In this document: positions 41,627 through 50,007 of the stretch, in pieces
Layout: every line of letters begins with the position of its first letter
How positions within the stretch are numbered: the stretch's first letter is position 1
Source of the DNA: Viridibacterium sp035456105
Lineage (GTDB): Bacteria > Pseudomonadota > Gammaproteobacteria > Burkholderiales > Rhodocyclaceae
Length of the DNA stretch: 64,000 bases
Assembly: GCA_035456105.1 (NCBI GenBank)
Contig: DATIDV010000048.1
Location: 258,497-322,496 of the forward strand
Reading direction: 5' to 3'
Notes under the pieces: model-generated
Told to the model about the DNA's origin: nothing
The model's input: the letters and a program-made list of their open reading frames with translations, nothing else
Databases searched by the model: none
Made by a program: the position numbers and the translations under genes

Positions 41627-42631
41627 ATGAGCCATCTGTCCCATCTAAGCCGGCGCGGCCTGTTGTGTGCCGCGCTTGCCGTCACCGCCATGTTGTTCGG
41701 TCCGGGCACTGCGCTGGCGCAGGCCAAACTCAAGGTCGCAGCCATCTACACCGTCCCCGTCGAACAGCAATGGGTGTCGCGCATCCACAAGGCATTGAAT
41801 GCGGCCAAGACGCGTGGCGAGATCGACTATGTGTTCTCCGAGAACGTGACCAACGCCGACTATGAACGCGTCATGCGTCAGTACGCCGAGCAGGGCAACC
41901 AGTTCATCATCGGTGAGTCTTTCGCCGTCGAGGCGGCGGCGCGCAAGGTGGCGAAGGACTATCCGAAGATCTCCTTCCTGCTCGGCTCGTCAGGCAAACC
42001 ACAGGCGCCCAACTTCTCGGTGTTCGACAACTACATCCAGGAGCCGGCCTACCTCAGCGGCATGATTGCGGCGGGGGTGAGCAAGAGCGGCCATATCGGT
42101 ATGGTCGGGGGCTATCCGATTCCTGAAGTGAATCGCCTGATGCACGCCTTCATGGAAGGCGCGAAGGAGATCAACCCCAAGGTGAAGTTCACGGTCAGCT
42201 TCATCGGCTCGTGGTTCGATCCACCCAAGGCCAAGGAAGCGGCTTTCGCGATGATCGACAAGGGCGCTGACGTGCTCTATGCGGAACGCTTCGGCGTGTC
42301 GGATGCTGCCAGGGAGAAGGGCAAGCTGGCCATCGGCAACGTCATCGACACGCAAGCGCAGTACCCCGCCACTGTGGTGGCTTCGGCGCTGTGGAACATG
42401 GAGCCGACCATCGACGCGGCACTCGCCAAGGTGAAGGCCGGCAAGTTCACTGCCGAGGACTACGGCATGTACTCGACGATGAAGTACAAGGGCTCGCAAC
42501 TCGCACCACTCGGTACCTTCGAGAAGAAGGTCCCGGCCGAGGTGATTGCCAAGGTGAAGGCGAAAGAGAAGGCGATCGCGGATGGCAAGTTTGTGGTGAA
42601 GGTCGTCGAGACGGAACCCAAATCCAATTGA
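41627..42631 (+). CDS. BMP-family ABC transporter substrate-binding protein (nucleoside/nucleobase type)
   Basis: A 334-residue periplasmic binding protein of the BmpA/PnrA family. The N-terminus has a twin-arginine-like S-R-R-G-L-L before a hydrophobic stretch and A-L-A-Q-A cleavage region. The mature part has K-V-A-A-I-Y-T-V-P, G-E-S-F-A and G-M-V-G-G-Y-P-I-P-E-V-N-R. AAGGAG lies upstream. BMP proteins bind purine or pyrimidine nucleosides; beside the URC genes a uracil/uridine ligand is the natural inference. Confidence 0.9.
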   Translation: MSHLSHLSRRGLLCAALAVTAMLFGPGTALAQAKLKVAAIYTVPVEQQWVSRIHKALNAAKTRGEIDYVFSENVTNADYERVMRQYAEQGNQFIIGESFAVEAAARKVAKDYPKISFLLGSSGKPQAPNFSVFDNYIQEPAYLSGMIAAGVSKSGHIGMVGGYPIPEVNRLMHAFMEGAKEINPKVKFTVSFIGSWFDPPKAKEAAFAMIDKGADVLYAERFGVSDAAREKGKLAIGNVIDTQAQYPATVVASALWNMEPTIDAALAKVKAGKFTAEDYGMYSTMKYKGSQLAPLGTFEKKVPAEVIAKVKAKEKAIADGKFVVKVVETEPKSN

Positions 42632-42644
42632 CCAACCAAGCTTC

Positions 42645-42726
42645 CGTCATTCCCGCGAACGCGGGAATCCAGTGTCGTTGCTTTTGCGACGGACGCCGTT
42701 GGGTTTCCGCGTTCGCGGGAACGACG
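42645..42726. repeat. palindromic repeat A, paired copy 2
   Basis: Left unit at 42645-42672 (CGTCATTCCCGCGAACGCGG...) and a facing, slightly diverged right unit at about 42698-42726. It sits between the binding-protein gene and the GIY-YIG gene. Confidence 0.85.
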
Positions 42727-42774
42727 GAGGGTTGTAGGATTGCCGTTTCGCGGCGATAGGTTCCGCTCATACGA

Positions 42775-43083
42775 ATGGCTTTGTTCGTGAGAGAAATTTC
42801 ACCCTGTGTCTATATGCTCGCCAGTCAACGCAACGGCACCTTGTACATAGGCGTCACATCGGATCTGGTGAAACGTATCTGGGAGCATCGCAACAAGGTA
42901 GTCAAAGGCTTTGCTTCGAGCCATGACGTTAAGCTACTTGTCTGGTACGAGCAGCACGCCACAATGGAGTCGGCCATTACGCGAGAGAAGCAACTGAAAA
43001 AATGGAATCGTGCGTGGAAGATCGAGTTGATCGAAACGGGCAATCCTTACTGGAACGATCTATGGGAAAGCCTTGCTCCGTGA
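42775..43083 (+). CDS. GIY-YIG family endonuclease (small, YhbQ-like)
   Basis: A 102-residue single-domain nuclease. Seen are the V-Y-M-L-A-S-Q-R-N-G-T-L-Y-I-G-V-T core (diverged GIY and intact YIG), the catalytic arginine in L-V-K-R-I-W-E-H, and the glutamate in the Y-E-Q-H-A-T-M-E-S-A-I-T-R-E-K-Q-L-K-K-W-N-R segment. It interrupts the ABC transporter operon and is flanked on both sides by repeat A copies, suggesting arrival as a repeat-bounded unit. No ribosome-binding site is obvious. Confidence 0.9.
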   Translation: MALFVREISPCVYMLASQRNGTLYIGVTSDLVKRIWEHRNKVVKGFASSHDVKLLVWYEQHATMESAITREKQLKKWNRAWKIELIETGNPYWNDLWESLAP

Positions 43084-43086
43084 CGC

Positions 43087-43168
43087 CGTCATTCTCGCGA
43101 ACGCGGGAATCCCGTGACGTTGGCTTTGCGATGAACGCCGCTGGGTTCCCGCGTTCGCGGGAACGACG
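43087..43168. repeat. palindromic repeat A, paired copy 3
   Basis: Left unit at about 43087-43113 (one base diverged, ATTCTCGCG) and a right unit at about 43140-43168 (GGGTTCCCGCG...GGGAACGACGG). It begins three bases after the GIY-YIG stop codon. Confidence 0.82.
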
Positions 43169-43302
43169 GAGTGTGCGGCGCCATGTTGGGCTGGAAGGCA
43201 CTTGGGTCGCCTGCGTATTTGGCTTGCGACCGGGAGGTCGACTTGATCGAGATGTACAACTTCGACCGAAACGACCGATGAGCGGCGCTTCCCGCCCAAC
43301 CT

Positions 43303-43330
43303 CGTCATTCCCGCGGACGCGGGAATCCAG
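43303..43330 (+). repeat. palindromic repeat A, single unit
   Basis: A full left unit (CGTCATTCCCGCGGACGCGG...). The facing unit is missing or badly degraded (a GGTTCTCGCCTCGGCGAGCC remnant follows). It lies just upstream of the ABC ATPase gene. Confidence 0.8.
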
Positions 43331-43393
43331 CGGCGCTGGCGTCACAACGAAACCCGCTCGGTTCTCGCCTCGGCGAGCCAGGGACCTCTCCGC

Positions 43394-44968
43394 ATGAATT
43401 TTCCTTCGTCCTTGCCAGCATTGCGCCTGTCGCACGTCACCAAGCGTTTCGGCACGCTGGTGGCTAACGATGACGTCTCGCTCGAGCTTGGTAGTGGCGA
43501 GGTGCTGGCCTTGCTCGGTGAGAACGGCGCGGGCAAGAGCACGCTGGTGAGCATTCTCTTCGGACATTACGTGGCTGATGCCGGCAGCATCGAGGTGCTT
43601 GGCCACGCGTTACCTGCGGGCGACCCGAAGGCGGCGCTGGCTGCAGGCGTGGGCATGGTGCATCAGCATTTCGCGCTGGCAGACAACCTCAGCGTGCTCG
43701 ACAACGTGCTGCTGGGCACCGAGCCCTTGTGGCAACTGTTCTCGCGGCGTGGTGCTGCGCGTACGAAGCTGGTCGACACGGCGCAGCGCTTCGGCCTTGG
43801 CGTGAATCCCGATGCACCTGTCGGTTCGCTGTCGGTCGGCGAGCGGCAGCGCGTGGAGATTCTCAAGGCGCTGTATCGCGGTGCGCGCATCCTGATTCTC
43901 GACGAGCCGACTGCCGTGCTGACGCCGCAGGAGAGCGAGTCCTTGTTCGCCACGCTGGCGCAGCTTGTGTCGCAAGGTCTGTCCATCATCTTCATCAGTC
44001 ACAAGCTCGACGAAGTGCTGCGCGTATCGCATCGTGTTGCCGTGCTGCGCGGTGGCAAGCTGGTCAGCGTGCGTGCCACGCACGAGACCAGCAAGGCTGA
44101 ACTGGCGGAGCTGATGGTCGGGCGCAGCGTGAGCCTGCCTCAGCGCGAACGTGGATCTGATGCGGTAGAACGCGGCGAGGCAGTGCTGCGGTTAGAACAA
44201 GTGAGTGTCGTGCAGGGCGGGCGACATCTGCTCGATGCGCTCAAGCTCGATGTACGTGCCGGCGAGATCGTCGGCATTGCCGGTGTCTCGGGCAATGGCC
44301 AGCTCGCGCTCGCGCGGTTGCTGTGCGGCACGCTGGCGGCGAGCGAAGGCAAGGTTTCCATCAAGGGCGAAGCCATGCGTGCCAGGCCACGCGAGTGGGT
44401 GGCGCGTGGCGTCGCGCGCATCCCCGAGGACAGGCATGCCGTTGGCGTAGTCGGCGATCTGTCGGTGTGGGAGAACGCCGTTTCCGAGCGACTGCATCTG
44501 CCGGCGTTCTCGCGTTTCGGTTTCATCCGTCGCAAGGCATCGCGCGCTTTCACACGCGCGCTGGTCGAGCGCTTCGATGTGCGCTTGTCGGGCATCGAGG
44601 TTGCAGCGCGCGTATTGTCCGGCGGCAATATGCAGAAGCTGATTCTCGGGCGCGCGCTGTCTGTGTCGCAGCGTGAGCAGACGCAGGCAGCCACGCCGGT
44701 TTTCATTATTGCCAACCAGCCGACCTGGGGCCTCGATATCGGCGCTGTCGCCTATGTGCATCGCTGTCTGCTGGATGCCGCCGCGAAGGGCGCTGCGGTG
44801 TTGCTGATCTCGGAAGACCTCGACGAGCTGTTCGCAATAACGGATCGCGTCGCCGTGATGTTCAAGGGACGCCTCGGCGAGGCGCTGCCGACCGAGCAAT
44901 GGACGCGTGGTGACATCGGTCTTGCCATGGCTGGCACGCCTGCCGGGGAGGAGCAACATGCGGCTTGA
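43394..44968 (+). CDS. ABC transporter ATP-binding protein with two ATPase domains (nucleoside/simple-sugar class)
   Basis: A 524-residue double ATPase that powers the two permeases encoded downstream. Domain 1 has Walker A G-E-N-G-A-G-K-S-T, signature L-S-V-G-E-R-Q-R-V-E and Walker B I-L-I-L-D-E-P-T-A. Domain 2 (from about 255) is catalytically altered, as usual in this class: Walker A-like G-V-S-G-N-G-Q, L-S-G-G-N-M-Q-K and I-I-A-N-Q-P-T-W-G-L-D. It overlaps the first permease gene by 11 bases. Operon position after the BMP protein is disrupted by the GIY-YIG insertion. Confidence 0.94.
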   Translation: MNFPSSLPALRLSHVTKRFGTLVANDDVSLELGSGEVLALLGENGAGKSTLVSILFGHYVADAGSIEVLGHALPAGDPKAALAAGVGMVHQHFALADNLSVLDNVLLGTEPLWQLFSRRGAARTKLVDTAQRFGLGVNPDAPVGSLSVGERQRVEILKALYRGARILILDEPTAVLTPQESESLFATLAQLVSQGLSIIFISHKLDEVLRVSHRVAVLRGGKLVSVRATHETSKAELAELMVGRSVSLPQRERGSDAVERGEAVLRLEQVSVVQGGRHLLDALKLDVRAGEIVGIAGVSGNGQLALARLLCGTLAASEGKVSIKGEAMRARPREWVARGVARIPEDRHAVGVVGDLSVWENAVSERLHLPAFSRFGFIRRKASRAFTRALVERFDVRLSGIEVAARVLSGGNMQKLILGRALSVSQREQTQAATPVFIIANQPTWGLDIGAVAYVHRCLLDAAAKGAAVLLISEDLDELFAITDRVAVMFKGRLGEALPTEQWTRGDIGLAMAGTPAGEEQHAA

Positions 44969-46025
44969 GTCGCGCGGCGAGGTGTCGCGCACGGCGCTGG
45001 TGCTGGCACCGGTCATCGCCATCCTGTTCACCTTCGGCATCTGCGCGCTGCTGGTGGCTTGGGCGGGTGCGCCGGTCGGACGCACTTATGCTTTGCTCAT
45101 CGAGGGTGCCTTCGGTTCTCGCTTTGCCATTGCCGAAACACTCACGCGCGCCACGCCGCTTATCCTCACCGGCCTCGCCGCAGCGGTGGCGTTCCGTGCG
45201 CGGCTCTACAACATCGGCGCCGAAGGCCAGTTGTATGTTGGCGCGCTGGCAGCGGTGGCGGTCGGTGGCTTGCATGGCGGCACGGGTTTCGATCTGCCAC
45301 CTGCCCTGCTGTTTCCCTTGATGCTGATTGCAGGCGCGGTGGCGGGTGCCTTGCTCTTGCTCGGCCCGGCGTGGATGAAGATGAAGCTCGGTGTCGATGA
45401 AGTGGTGATGACCTTGCTGCTCAACTTCATCGCGCTGCTGTTCGTGTCGATGATGCTCGACGGCCCGATGAAGGACCCGATGGCGATGGGCTGGCCGCAG
45501 TCGGTGGCGATCAATCCCGAACTGGAATTCAGCAAACTGCTCGAGCGCACGCGTGTACATAGCGGCTTGCTGCTGGCGAGTGCGCTGGCGGTCATCGTGT
45601 GGCTGGTGGAGCGCTTCACGACATTTGGTTTTGCGTTGCGTGCGGTGGGGGGCAATGCGCGTGCGGCGGCCTTTGCCGGGTTACCGGTGAAGCGCACCGT
45701 ATTGGTGTGTGCGCTGATTTCGGGCGCACTGGCGGGGCTGGCCGGTGTCGGTGAAGTGGCAGGGCGCGCAGGCTACGTCACGCTCGACATGTCGCCCGGC
45801 TACGGTTATTCCGGCATCGTGATTGCCATGCTCGCCGGCCTGCATCCGCTCGGCGTAGTGCTCGCTGCATTGTTCGTGGCGGCGGTACTGGTCGGTGCGG
45901 ACAGCATGAGTCGCGCCATTGGCGTGCCGAACTATATTGCCGATGTCATTGTGGCGACGGCATTGCTCGCAATGCTGGTTGCGGCACTGCTGGCTCAGTA
46001 CCGCATCCGCTGGGGGCGTGCGTGA
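44958..46025 (+). CDS. ABC transporter permease 1 (nucleoside/simple-sugar class)
   Basis: A 355-residue permease with about ten TM segments. The family blocks F-R-A-R-L-Y-N-I-G-A-E-G-Q-L-Y-V-G and L-R-A-V-G-G-N-A-R-A-A-A-F-A-G-L are present. GGGGAGGAG precedes the ATG at 44958, which lies inside the end of the ATPase gene. Forms the heterodimeric membrane channel with the next gene product. Confidence 0.93.
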   Translation: MRLESRGEVSRTALVLAPVIAILFTFGICALLVAWAGAPVGRTYALLIEGAFGSRFAIAETLTRATPLILTGLAAAVAFRARLYNIGAEGQLYVGALAAVAVGGLHGGTGFDLPPALLFPLMLIAGAVAGALLLLGPAWMKMKLGVDEVVMTLLLNFIALLFVSMMLDGPMKDPMAMGWPQSVAINPELEFSKLLERTRVHSGLLLASALAVIVWLVERFTTFGFALRAVGGNARAAAFAGLPVKRTVLVCALISGALAGLAGVGEVAGRAGYVTLDMSPGYGYSGIVIAMLAGLHPLGVVLAALFVAAVLVGADSMSRAIGVPNYIADVIVATALLAMLVAALLAQYRIRWGRA

Positions 46026-46046
46026 TGACCTACTTTCAACTCTCTC

Positions 46047-46129
46047 CGTCATTCCCGCGCACGCGGGAATCCAGTGACGTTTTCGCGATTGGTCGACGCC
46101 ACTGGGTTCCCGTTTTCACGGGAACGACG
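46047..46129. repeat. palindromic repeat A, paired copy 4
   Basis: Left unit 46047-46074 and a diverged right unit at about 46102-46129 (GGGTTCCCGTTTTCACGGGAACGACG). It separates the two permease genes. Confidence 0.85.
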
Positions 46130-46155
46130 GTTCTCTTTTACAGCGTGTCGCGATA

Positions 46156-47100
46156 ATGGACTTCCTCTCTACCCTCGCCGACATGCTGGCTTCCGTGCCG
46201 TTCTGGATCGCCACCCTGCGCATCGCCACGCCACTGATCTTCGGCACGCTCGGTGTGCTCGTCTGCGAGCGCGCGGGCGTACTCAACCTGGGTATCGAGG
46301 GCGTCATGGTGGCGGGCGCCTTCACCGGCTGGCTGGCGGTGTATCACGGCGCCGATCTATGGACCGGTGTGCTCGTCGCGGCCCTCACGGGCGCGCTGTG
46401 CGGCCTGCTGCACGCCATCCTCACCGTGTGGCTGACCGTCTCACAACACGTTGCCGGGCTGGGCATGACCATGCTGGCGACCAGCCTCGCGTCATTCGCT
46501 TATCGCGTGAGTTTTCCCAAAGTCACGACGCCGCCGACCATTGAGCCGTTCGCACCGTTGGCCGCACTGCAGGGCATTCCCTTCGTCGGTCCAGTGCTCG
46601 CCGCGCAGACGGCGCTGACGTTGCTGGCCTTGCTGATCGTGCCACTGATGATCTACCTGATCTACCGCACGCCGGCCGGCCTGGCGCTGCGCATGGTCGG
46701 CGAGAATCCGGCGGCGGCGGAAGGGCAGGGGCTGGATGTCATCCGCGTGCGCACCCTGTCCATCGTGGTGGGCTCGACGCTGATGGGCGTGGCCGGCTCC
46801 TTCCTGACCCTGTCGGCCTTCAATGCCTTCTTCTTCAACATGATCAACGGCCGTGGCTGGATCTGCGTCGCGCTGGTGGTGTTCGCCTCGTGGCGGCCGG
46901 GCAAGGCGTTATTGGGCGCGATCCTGTTCGCGGCGTTCGATGCGGCACAGCTGCGTCTGCAGCAGTCGGGTGGTGCACTGCCGTACCAGCTCTACCTGAT
47001 GCTGCCGTATGTACTGTCCATCCTTGCGCTGATCTTCATGGCGCGCCGCGCAGCGTATCCGCAGGCGTTGATGAAGCCTTATCGCAAGGGTGAGCGTTGA
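46156..47100 (+). CDS. ABC transporter permease 2 (nucleoside/simple-sugar class)
   Basis: A 314-residue permease, about eight TM segments. It contains G-V-L-V-C-E-R-A-G-V-L-N-L-G-I-E-G-V-M-V-A-G-A, the family block, and L-A-L-R-M-V-G-E-N-P-A-A-A-E-G-Q-G. Last gene of the importer. The intergenic repeat pair leaves only about 26 bases before its ATG and no strong ribosome-binding site is obvious. Confidence 0.93.
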   Translation: MDFLSTLADMLASVPFWIATLRIATPLIFGTLGVLVCERAGVLNLGIEGVMVAGAFTGWLAVYHGADLWTGVLVAALTGALCGLLHAILTVWLTVSQHVAGLGMTMLATSLASFAYRVSFPKVTTPPTIEPFAPLAALQGIPFVGPVLAAQTALTLLALLIVPLMIYLIYRTPAGLALRMVGENPAAAEGQGLDVIRVRTLSIVVGSTLMGVAGSFLTLSAFNAFFFNMINGRGWICVALVVFASWRPGKALLGAILFAAFDAAQLRLQQSGGALPYQLYLMLPYVLSILALIFMARRAAYPQALMKPYRKGER

Positions 47101-47177
47101 CGGGCAGTGGCCTGGCGTAGGCCGTAACCCGCCGATCCAGAAAGCAGCGGGCGCAATGCGCCCGGAAATGTACGACC

Positions 47178-47203
47178 GGTGGGTTACGCTGCGCTAACCC
47201 ACC
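47178..47203. repeat. repeat C hairpin / terminator between convergent genes
   Basis: GGTGGGTTA (47178-47186) pairs with TAACCCACC (47195-47203) and ends at the stop codon of the leftward membrane-protein gene. The sequence GTAGGGTGGGTTAGCGCAGCGTAA (minus strand) is related to the element at 52174-52262. Without a T-run, termination is only possible, not shown. Confidence 0.5.
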
Positions 47204-47719
47204 CTACGCTGTCGCCCAGGCAGCGCCGGAGCGTTTTTCGGTCGACCGCAACCTTCGCACTTGCAGGTAAGCGCCAATCAGGAACAGCAGGCCGAGCACT
47301 CCGGTCACGACTTTCAGCTCAGGGGCTTCGGCGTCTGGCAGCAGTGGCGCACCGAGCGGCAGGCGGGTCGTGGTCTCCGTGATGGCCGGTATCCAGTGGA
47401 AGAAAAAAGTCGCCGAGTAGCTGACGGCGCGCACGTAGGGCGAGAGCCCTTTCAGCAGCGTGGTGAACTCCGCCACCGCCGCTGCACCCAGCACCAGCAG
47501 GGTGAGAATACCCAATGCATGCGGCTTGCCGAAGCCTCCGTGCTGGAAGATGCCGAAGCCGGTGAGGCAGGTCAGCACCGTGGTGATGACGTAGACCTTG
47601 CCAACGGTGTTGGCGTAGAAGATATCCTTGTAGCGGAACAGGGAGACGAAGCCCGCCGCGACGGCGATCAGGCTGATGGCGGTGTGGATGACGCCGAGTT
47701 GTGTCAGGCCAAAGAACAT
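47204..47719 (-). CDS. hypothetical integral membrane protein
   Basis: A 171-residue protein with four predicted TM helices (about 8-28, 40-58, 70-88, 138-158) and a short basic tail. An F-F-F-H-W-I-P sequence sits in the loop region before residue 110. I do not recognise a characterised family; it resembles small DUF2306-like membrane proteins in size and layout. It stands alone, convergent with the ABC transporter operon. Confidence 0.7.
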   Translation of the reverse strand: MFFGLTQLGVIHTAISLIAVAAGFVSLFRYKDIFYANTVGKVYVITTVLTCLTGFGIFQHGGFGKPHALGILTLLVLGAAAVAEFTTLLKGLSPYVRAVSYSATFFFHWIPAITETTTRLPLGAPLLPDAEAPELKVVTGVLGLLFLIGAYLQVRRLRSTEKRSGAAWATA

Positions 47720-47898
47720 CCGGGACTCCTTCGCGAGAGGCGCCGACGACGAGGTCCGCCAGCCTCGTCCACCTTAGGCCACGCATGTGCCAAATGCATG
47801 TGATTTGCGGATATGTGCTTCATGTGTTTTTTCACATGGCGCAGGCCGCTTGATCAAGGCCGGTGCGGCGAAGCGCGGCCTGCCTGTAATATCCGCCC

Positions 47899-48546
47899 AT
47901 GTTCTACGGCATCACCGACCTCGCCACCTACATTCTCGGCTCGATCTTCATCGTTCTTTTGCCGGGGCCCAACTCCCTCTATGTGATGGCCATCGCCTCG
48001 CGCCATGGCGTGGCGACGGGCTATCGCGGCGCTTGCGGCATCTTCGTCGGCGACACCATCCTGATGCTGCTGTCAGCCAGTGGCGTGGCTTCGCTGCTGC
48101 ACACCACGCCCGCGCTGTTCGTGCTGGTCAAGTACGCCGGTGCGGCTTATCTGGGGTGGATCGGCATCGGCCTGCTGCGCGCGGCGCTTGCGCGTTGGCG
48201 TCGTAAAGCGGTGGATGAGACAGGGCAACTCAGCGCGGATGCCGGCAGGCCCTTTCACAAGGCGCTCTTGATCAGCCTGATGAATCCGAAGGCCATCCTG
48301 TTCTTCATTTCCTTCTTCATCCAGTTCGTCGATCCGCACTATGCATACCCAGTCCTGTCATTCGTGATCCTCGGCGTGATCGTGCAGATACTCAGCGCGC
48401 TCTATCTCTCCCTGCTGATCTTCGGTGGCGCGCATCTGGCGCGACAGTTCCGCGAACATCGTCGCTTCTCGTCGCTGGCGATCGGCCTGGTCGGTGTGGC
48501 CTTCATCGGCTTCTGTTTCAAGCTGGCGAGCGCGAGTCTGGGTTAA
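47899..48546 (+). CDS. leuE: LeuE-type amino-acid exporter (LysE/RhtB superfamily)
   Basis: A 215-residue, six-TM exporter. The RhtB hallmark I-F-I-V-L-L-P-G-P-N-S-L-Y-V is followed by G-Y-R-G-A-C-G-I-F-V-G-D-T-I-L-M and N-P-K-A-I-L-F-F-I-S-F-F-I-Q-F, which track E. coli LeuE closely. The start M-F-Y-G-I-T-D-L-A-T-Y also fits. Leucine export is inferred from this similarity. Confidence 0.85.
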   Translation: MFYGITDLATYILGSIFIVLLPGPNSLYVMAIASRHGVATGYRGACGIFVGDTILMLLSASGVASLLHTTPALFVLVKYAGAAYLGWIGIGLLRAALARWRRKAVDETGQLSADAGRPFHKALLISLMNPKAILFFISFFIQFVDPHYAYPVLSFVILGVIVQILSALYLSLLIFGGAHLARQFREHRRFSSLAIGLVGVAFIGFCFKLASASLG

Positions 48547-48558
48547 AGCCGCCCCTTG

Positions 48559-49962
48559 TCATGCAGGCTGTGCTGCAAGCCGCGCCTTGTTCTTCGCAAG
48601 AATGCGGCGCCGTGAAGCCCGCGCCAGCGGCGCCCAGCCGAGCAGATACCAGCGTGCCATGACGGATATGCCGCGCAGGCATTCGTCAGCCATGTATCCC
48701 ATCCAGAGACCCGCCAGACCGAAGCCGAAGTGGATGCCCAGCAGCCAGGGCAGGGCGGTGCCTGCCACGACGTTGGTGTAGATGTTGATCTTCGCCGGGT
48801 AACGCGCATCGCCTGCCGCGCGTAGCCCCCCTGTGACGAGGACGTTGAGCGTGCGGCCGACGCCGGCGATGATTTCTATCGCCAGGATGACGCCGAGCAG
48901 GGCGGGCACCTGCGGGTTGTCGGAGAACAAGGCAATCGCTTGCGGCATGATTAGCCAGGCGAGCAGACCGCCAAGGCTTGTTGCGATCAGGCAGATGCGT
49001 AGGGAGCGTAGCAGCACCTTGTTGGCGCGGCGCAGATGACCAGCCCCAACATGGTGACCGATGATGACTTCGGCGCCAGTCGAGACGGAATTGAGCACCA
49101 TGTTGACGATGCCGTTGATCTGCATGGCATAGGCATGGACGGCCAGAGCCACGGTGCCGAGACTGCCCGCCATGGCGACTGTCGCCATGAAGCACAGACG
49201 GAACCCGATCTTCTCGCTGGCACTTGGCAGGCCGATATGCATGATGGCTGCGAGAGGCTCGCGTGCCACGCGCACTGCGTCGCGCAGATGCAGGCGAATG
49301 CCGAGACGCACATTCCATATCCAGACCAGCAGACCAAACACCAGCAGGCGCGAGGCGAGCTGGCCCCAGGCCAGACCCATGACGCCCATGCGTGGCAGCG
49401 GGCCCCAGCCAAAGACCAGTGGCGCGCTCACGATCAGATGCAACAGGTTCATGGCCATGACGAGACGCATCGAGTCCTTCGTGTAGGTGAAGGCGCGCAG
49501 CACGGCGAACATGGTGATGTTGATGGCTTCAATAGCCAATGCGACGGCGATGATCTGCATGAAAGGAACGGCCATGTTCATGAGTTCAGCCGGCAGATGC
49601 AGCAGGCGCAGCAGGCCGGCAGGCCAGGCGCCTACGAGCAGGGCGCAGAGCGCACCTAGCCACAACGAACATGAAAAGCCGGCCTGCGCCAGACCTCGTG
49701 CGCCCTCTGCGTCACCTGCGCCGCGATGCTGCGTGACCACCACGCTGGTGCCCATGCTGACGACACGGAAGATGCGGTCGAACACTGTGCGCAACTGGTT
49801 CGACATGCCGAACACGGCGACAGCGGCGGCCGAAATGTGGCCGGTCATCCACAGCCCCAGCGTGCCGATCAGCATCGACAGTGCCATCTCGACAAAAATC
49901 GGCCATGACAGCGTGTAGAGATCGAGCTCGGGGTGTTTCGTCAGTCTTGCTTCGGCACTCAT
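48559..49962 (-). CDS. MATE family efflux transporter
   Basis: A 467-residue, 12-TM multidrug and toxin extrusion protein. The two MatE halves each start with a L-S-W-P-I-F-V-E or I-G-L-P-S-A-S-E-K type helix; H-H-V-G-A-G-H and A-G-D-A-R-Y-P are typical. It converges with leuE, 12 bases between the stop codons. Substrate unknown. Confidence 0.92.
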   Translation of the reverse strand: MSAEARLTKHPELDLYTLSWPIFVEMALSMLIGTLGLWMTGHISAAAVAVFGMSNQLRTVFDRIFRVVSMGTSVVVTQHRGAGDAEGARGLAQAGFSCSLWLGALCALLVGAWPAGLLRLLHLPAELMNMAVPFMQIIAVALAIEAINITMFAVLRAFTYTKDSMRLVMAMNLLHLIVSAPLVFGWGPLPRMGVMGLAWGQLASRLLVFGLLVWIWNVRLGIRLHLRDAVRVAREPLAAIMHIGLPSASEKIGFRLCFMATVAMAGSLGTVALAVHAYAMQINGIVNMVLNSVSTGAEVIIGHHVGAGHLRRANKVLLRSLRICLIATSLGGLLAWLIMPQAIALFSDNPQVPALLGVILAIEIIAGVGRTLNVLVTGGLRAAGDARYPAKINIYTNVVAGTALPWLLGIHFGFGLAGLWMGYMADECLRGISVMARWYLLGWAPLARASRRRILAKNKARLAAQPA

Positions 49963-50007
49963 GGGATGAATGGTTCCAGTTGCGTCGTGATGGGCTGAGG
50001 GGCGGTG

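Noticed and set aside
40046..43330. CRISPR array
   Set aside because: The recurring CGTCATTCCCGCG units are palindromic, irregularly spaced in gene junctions and in both orientations; there are no uniform spacers or cas genes.
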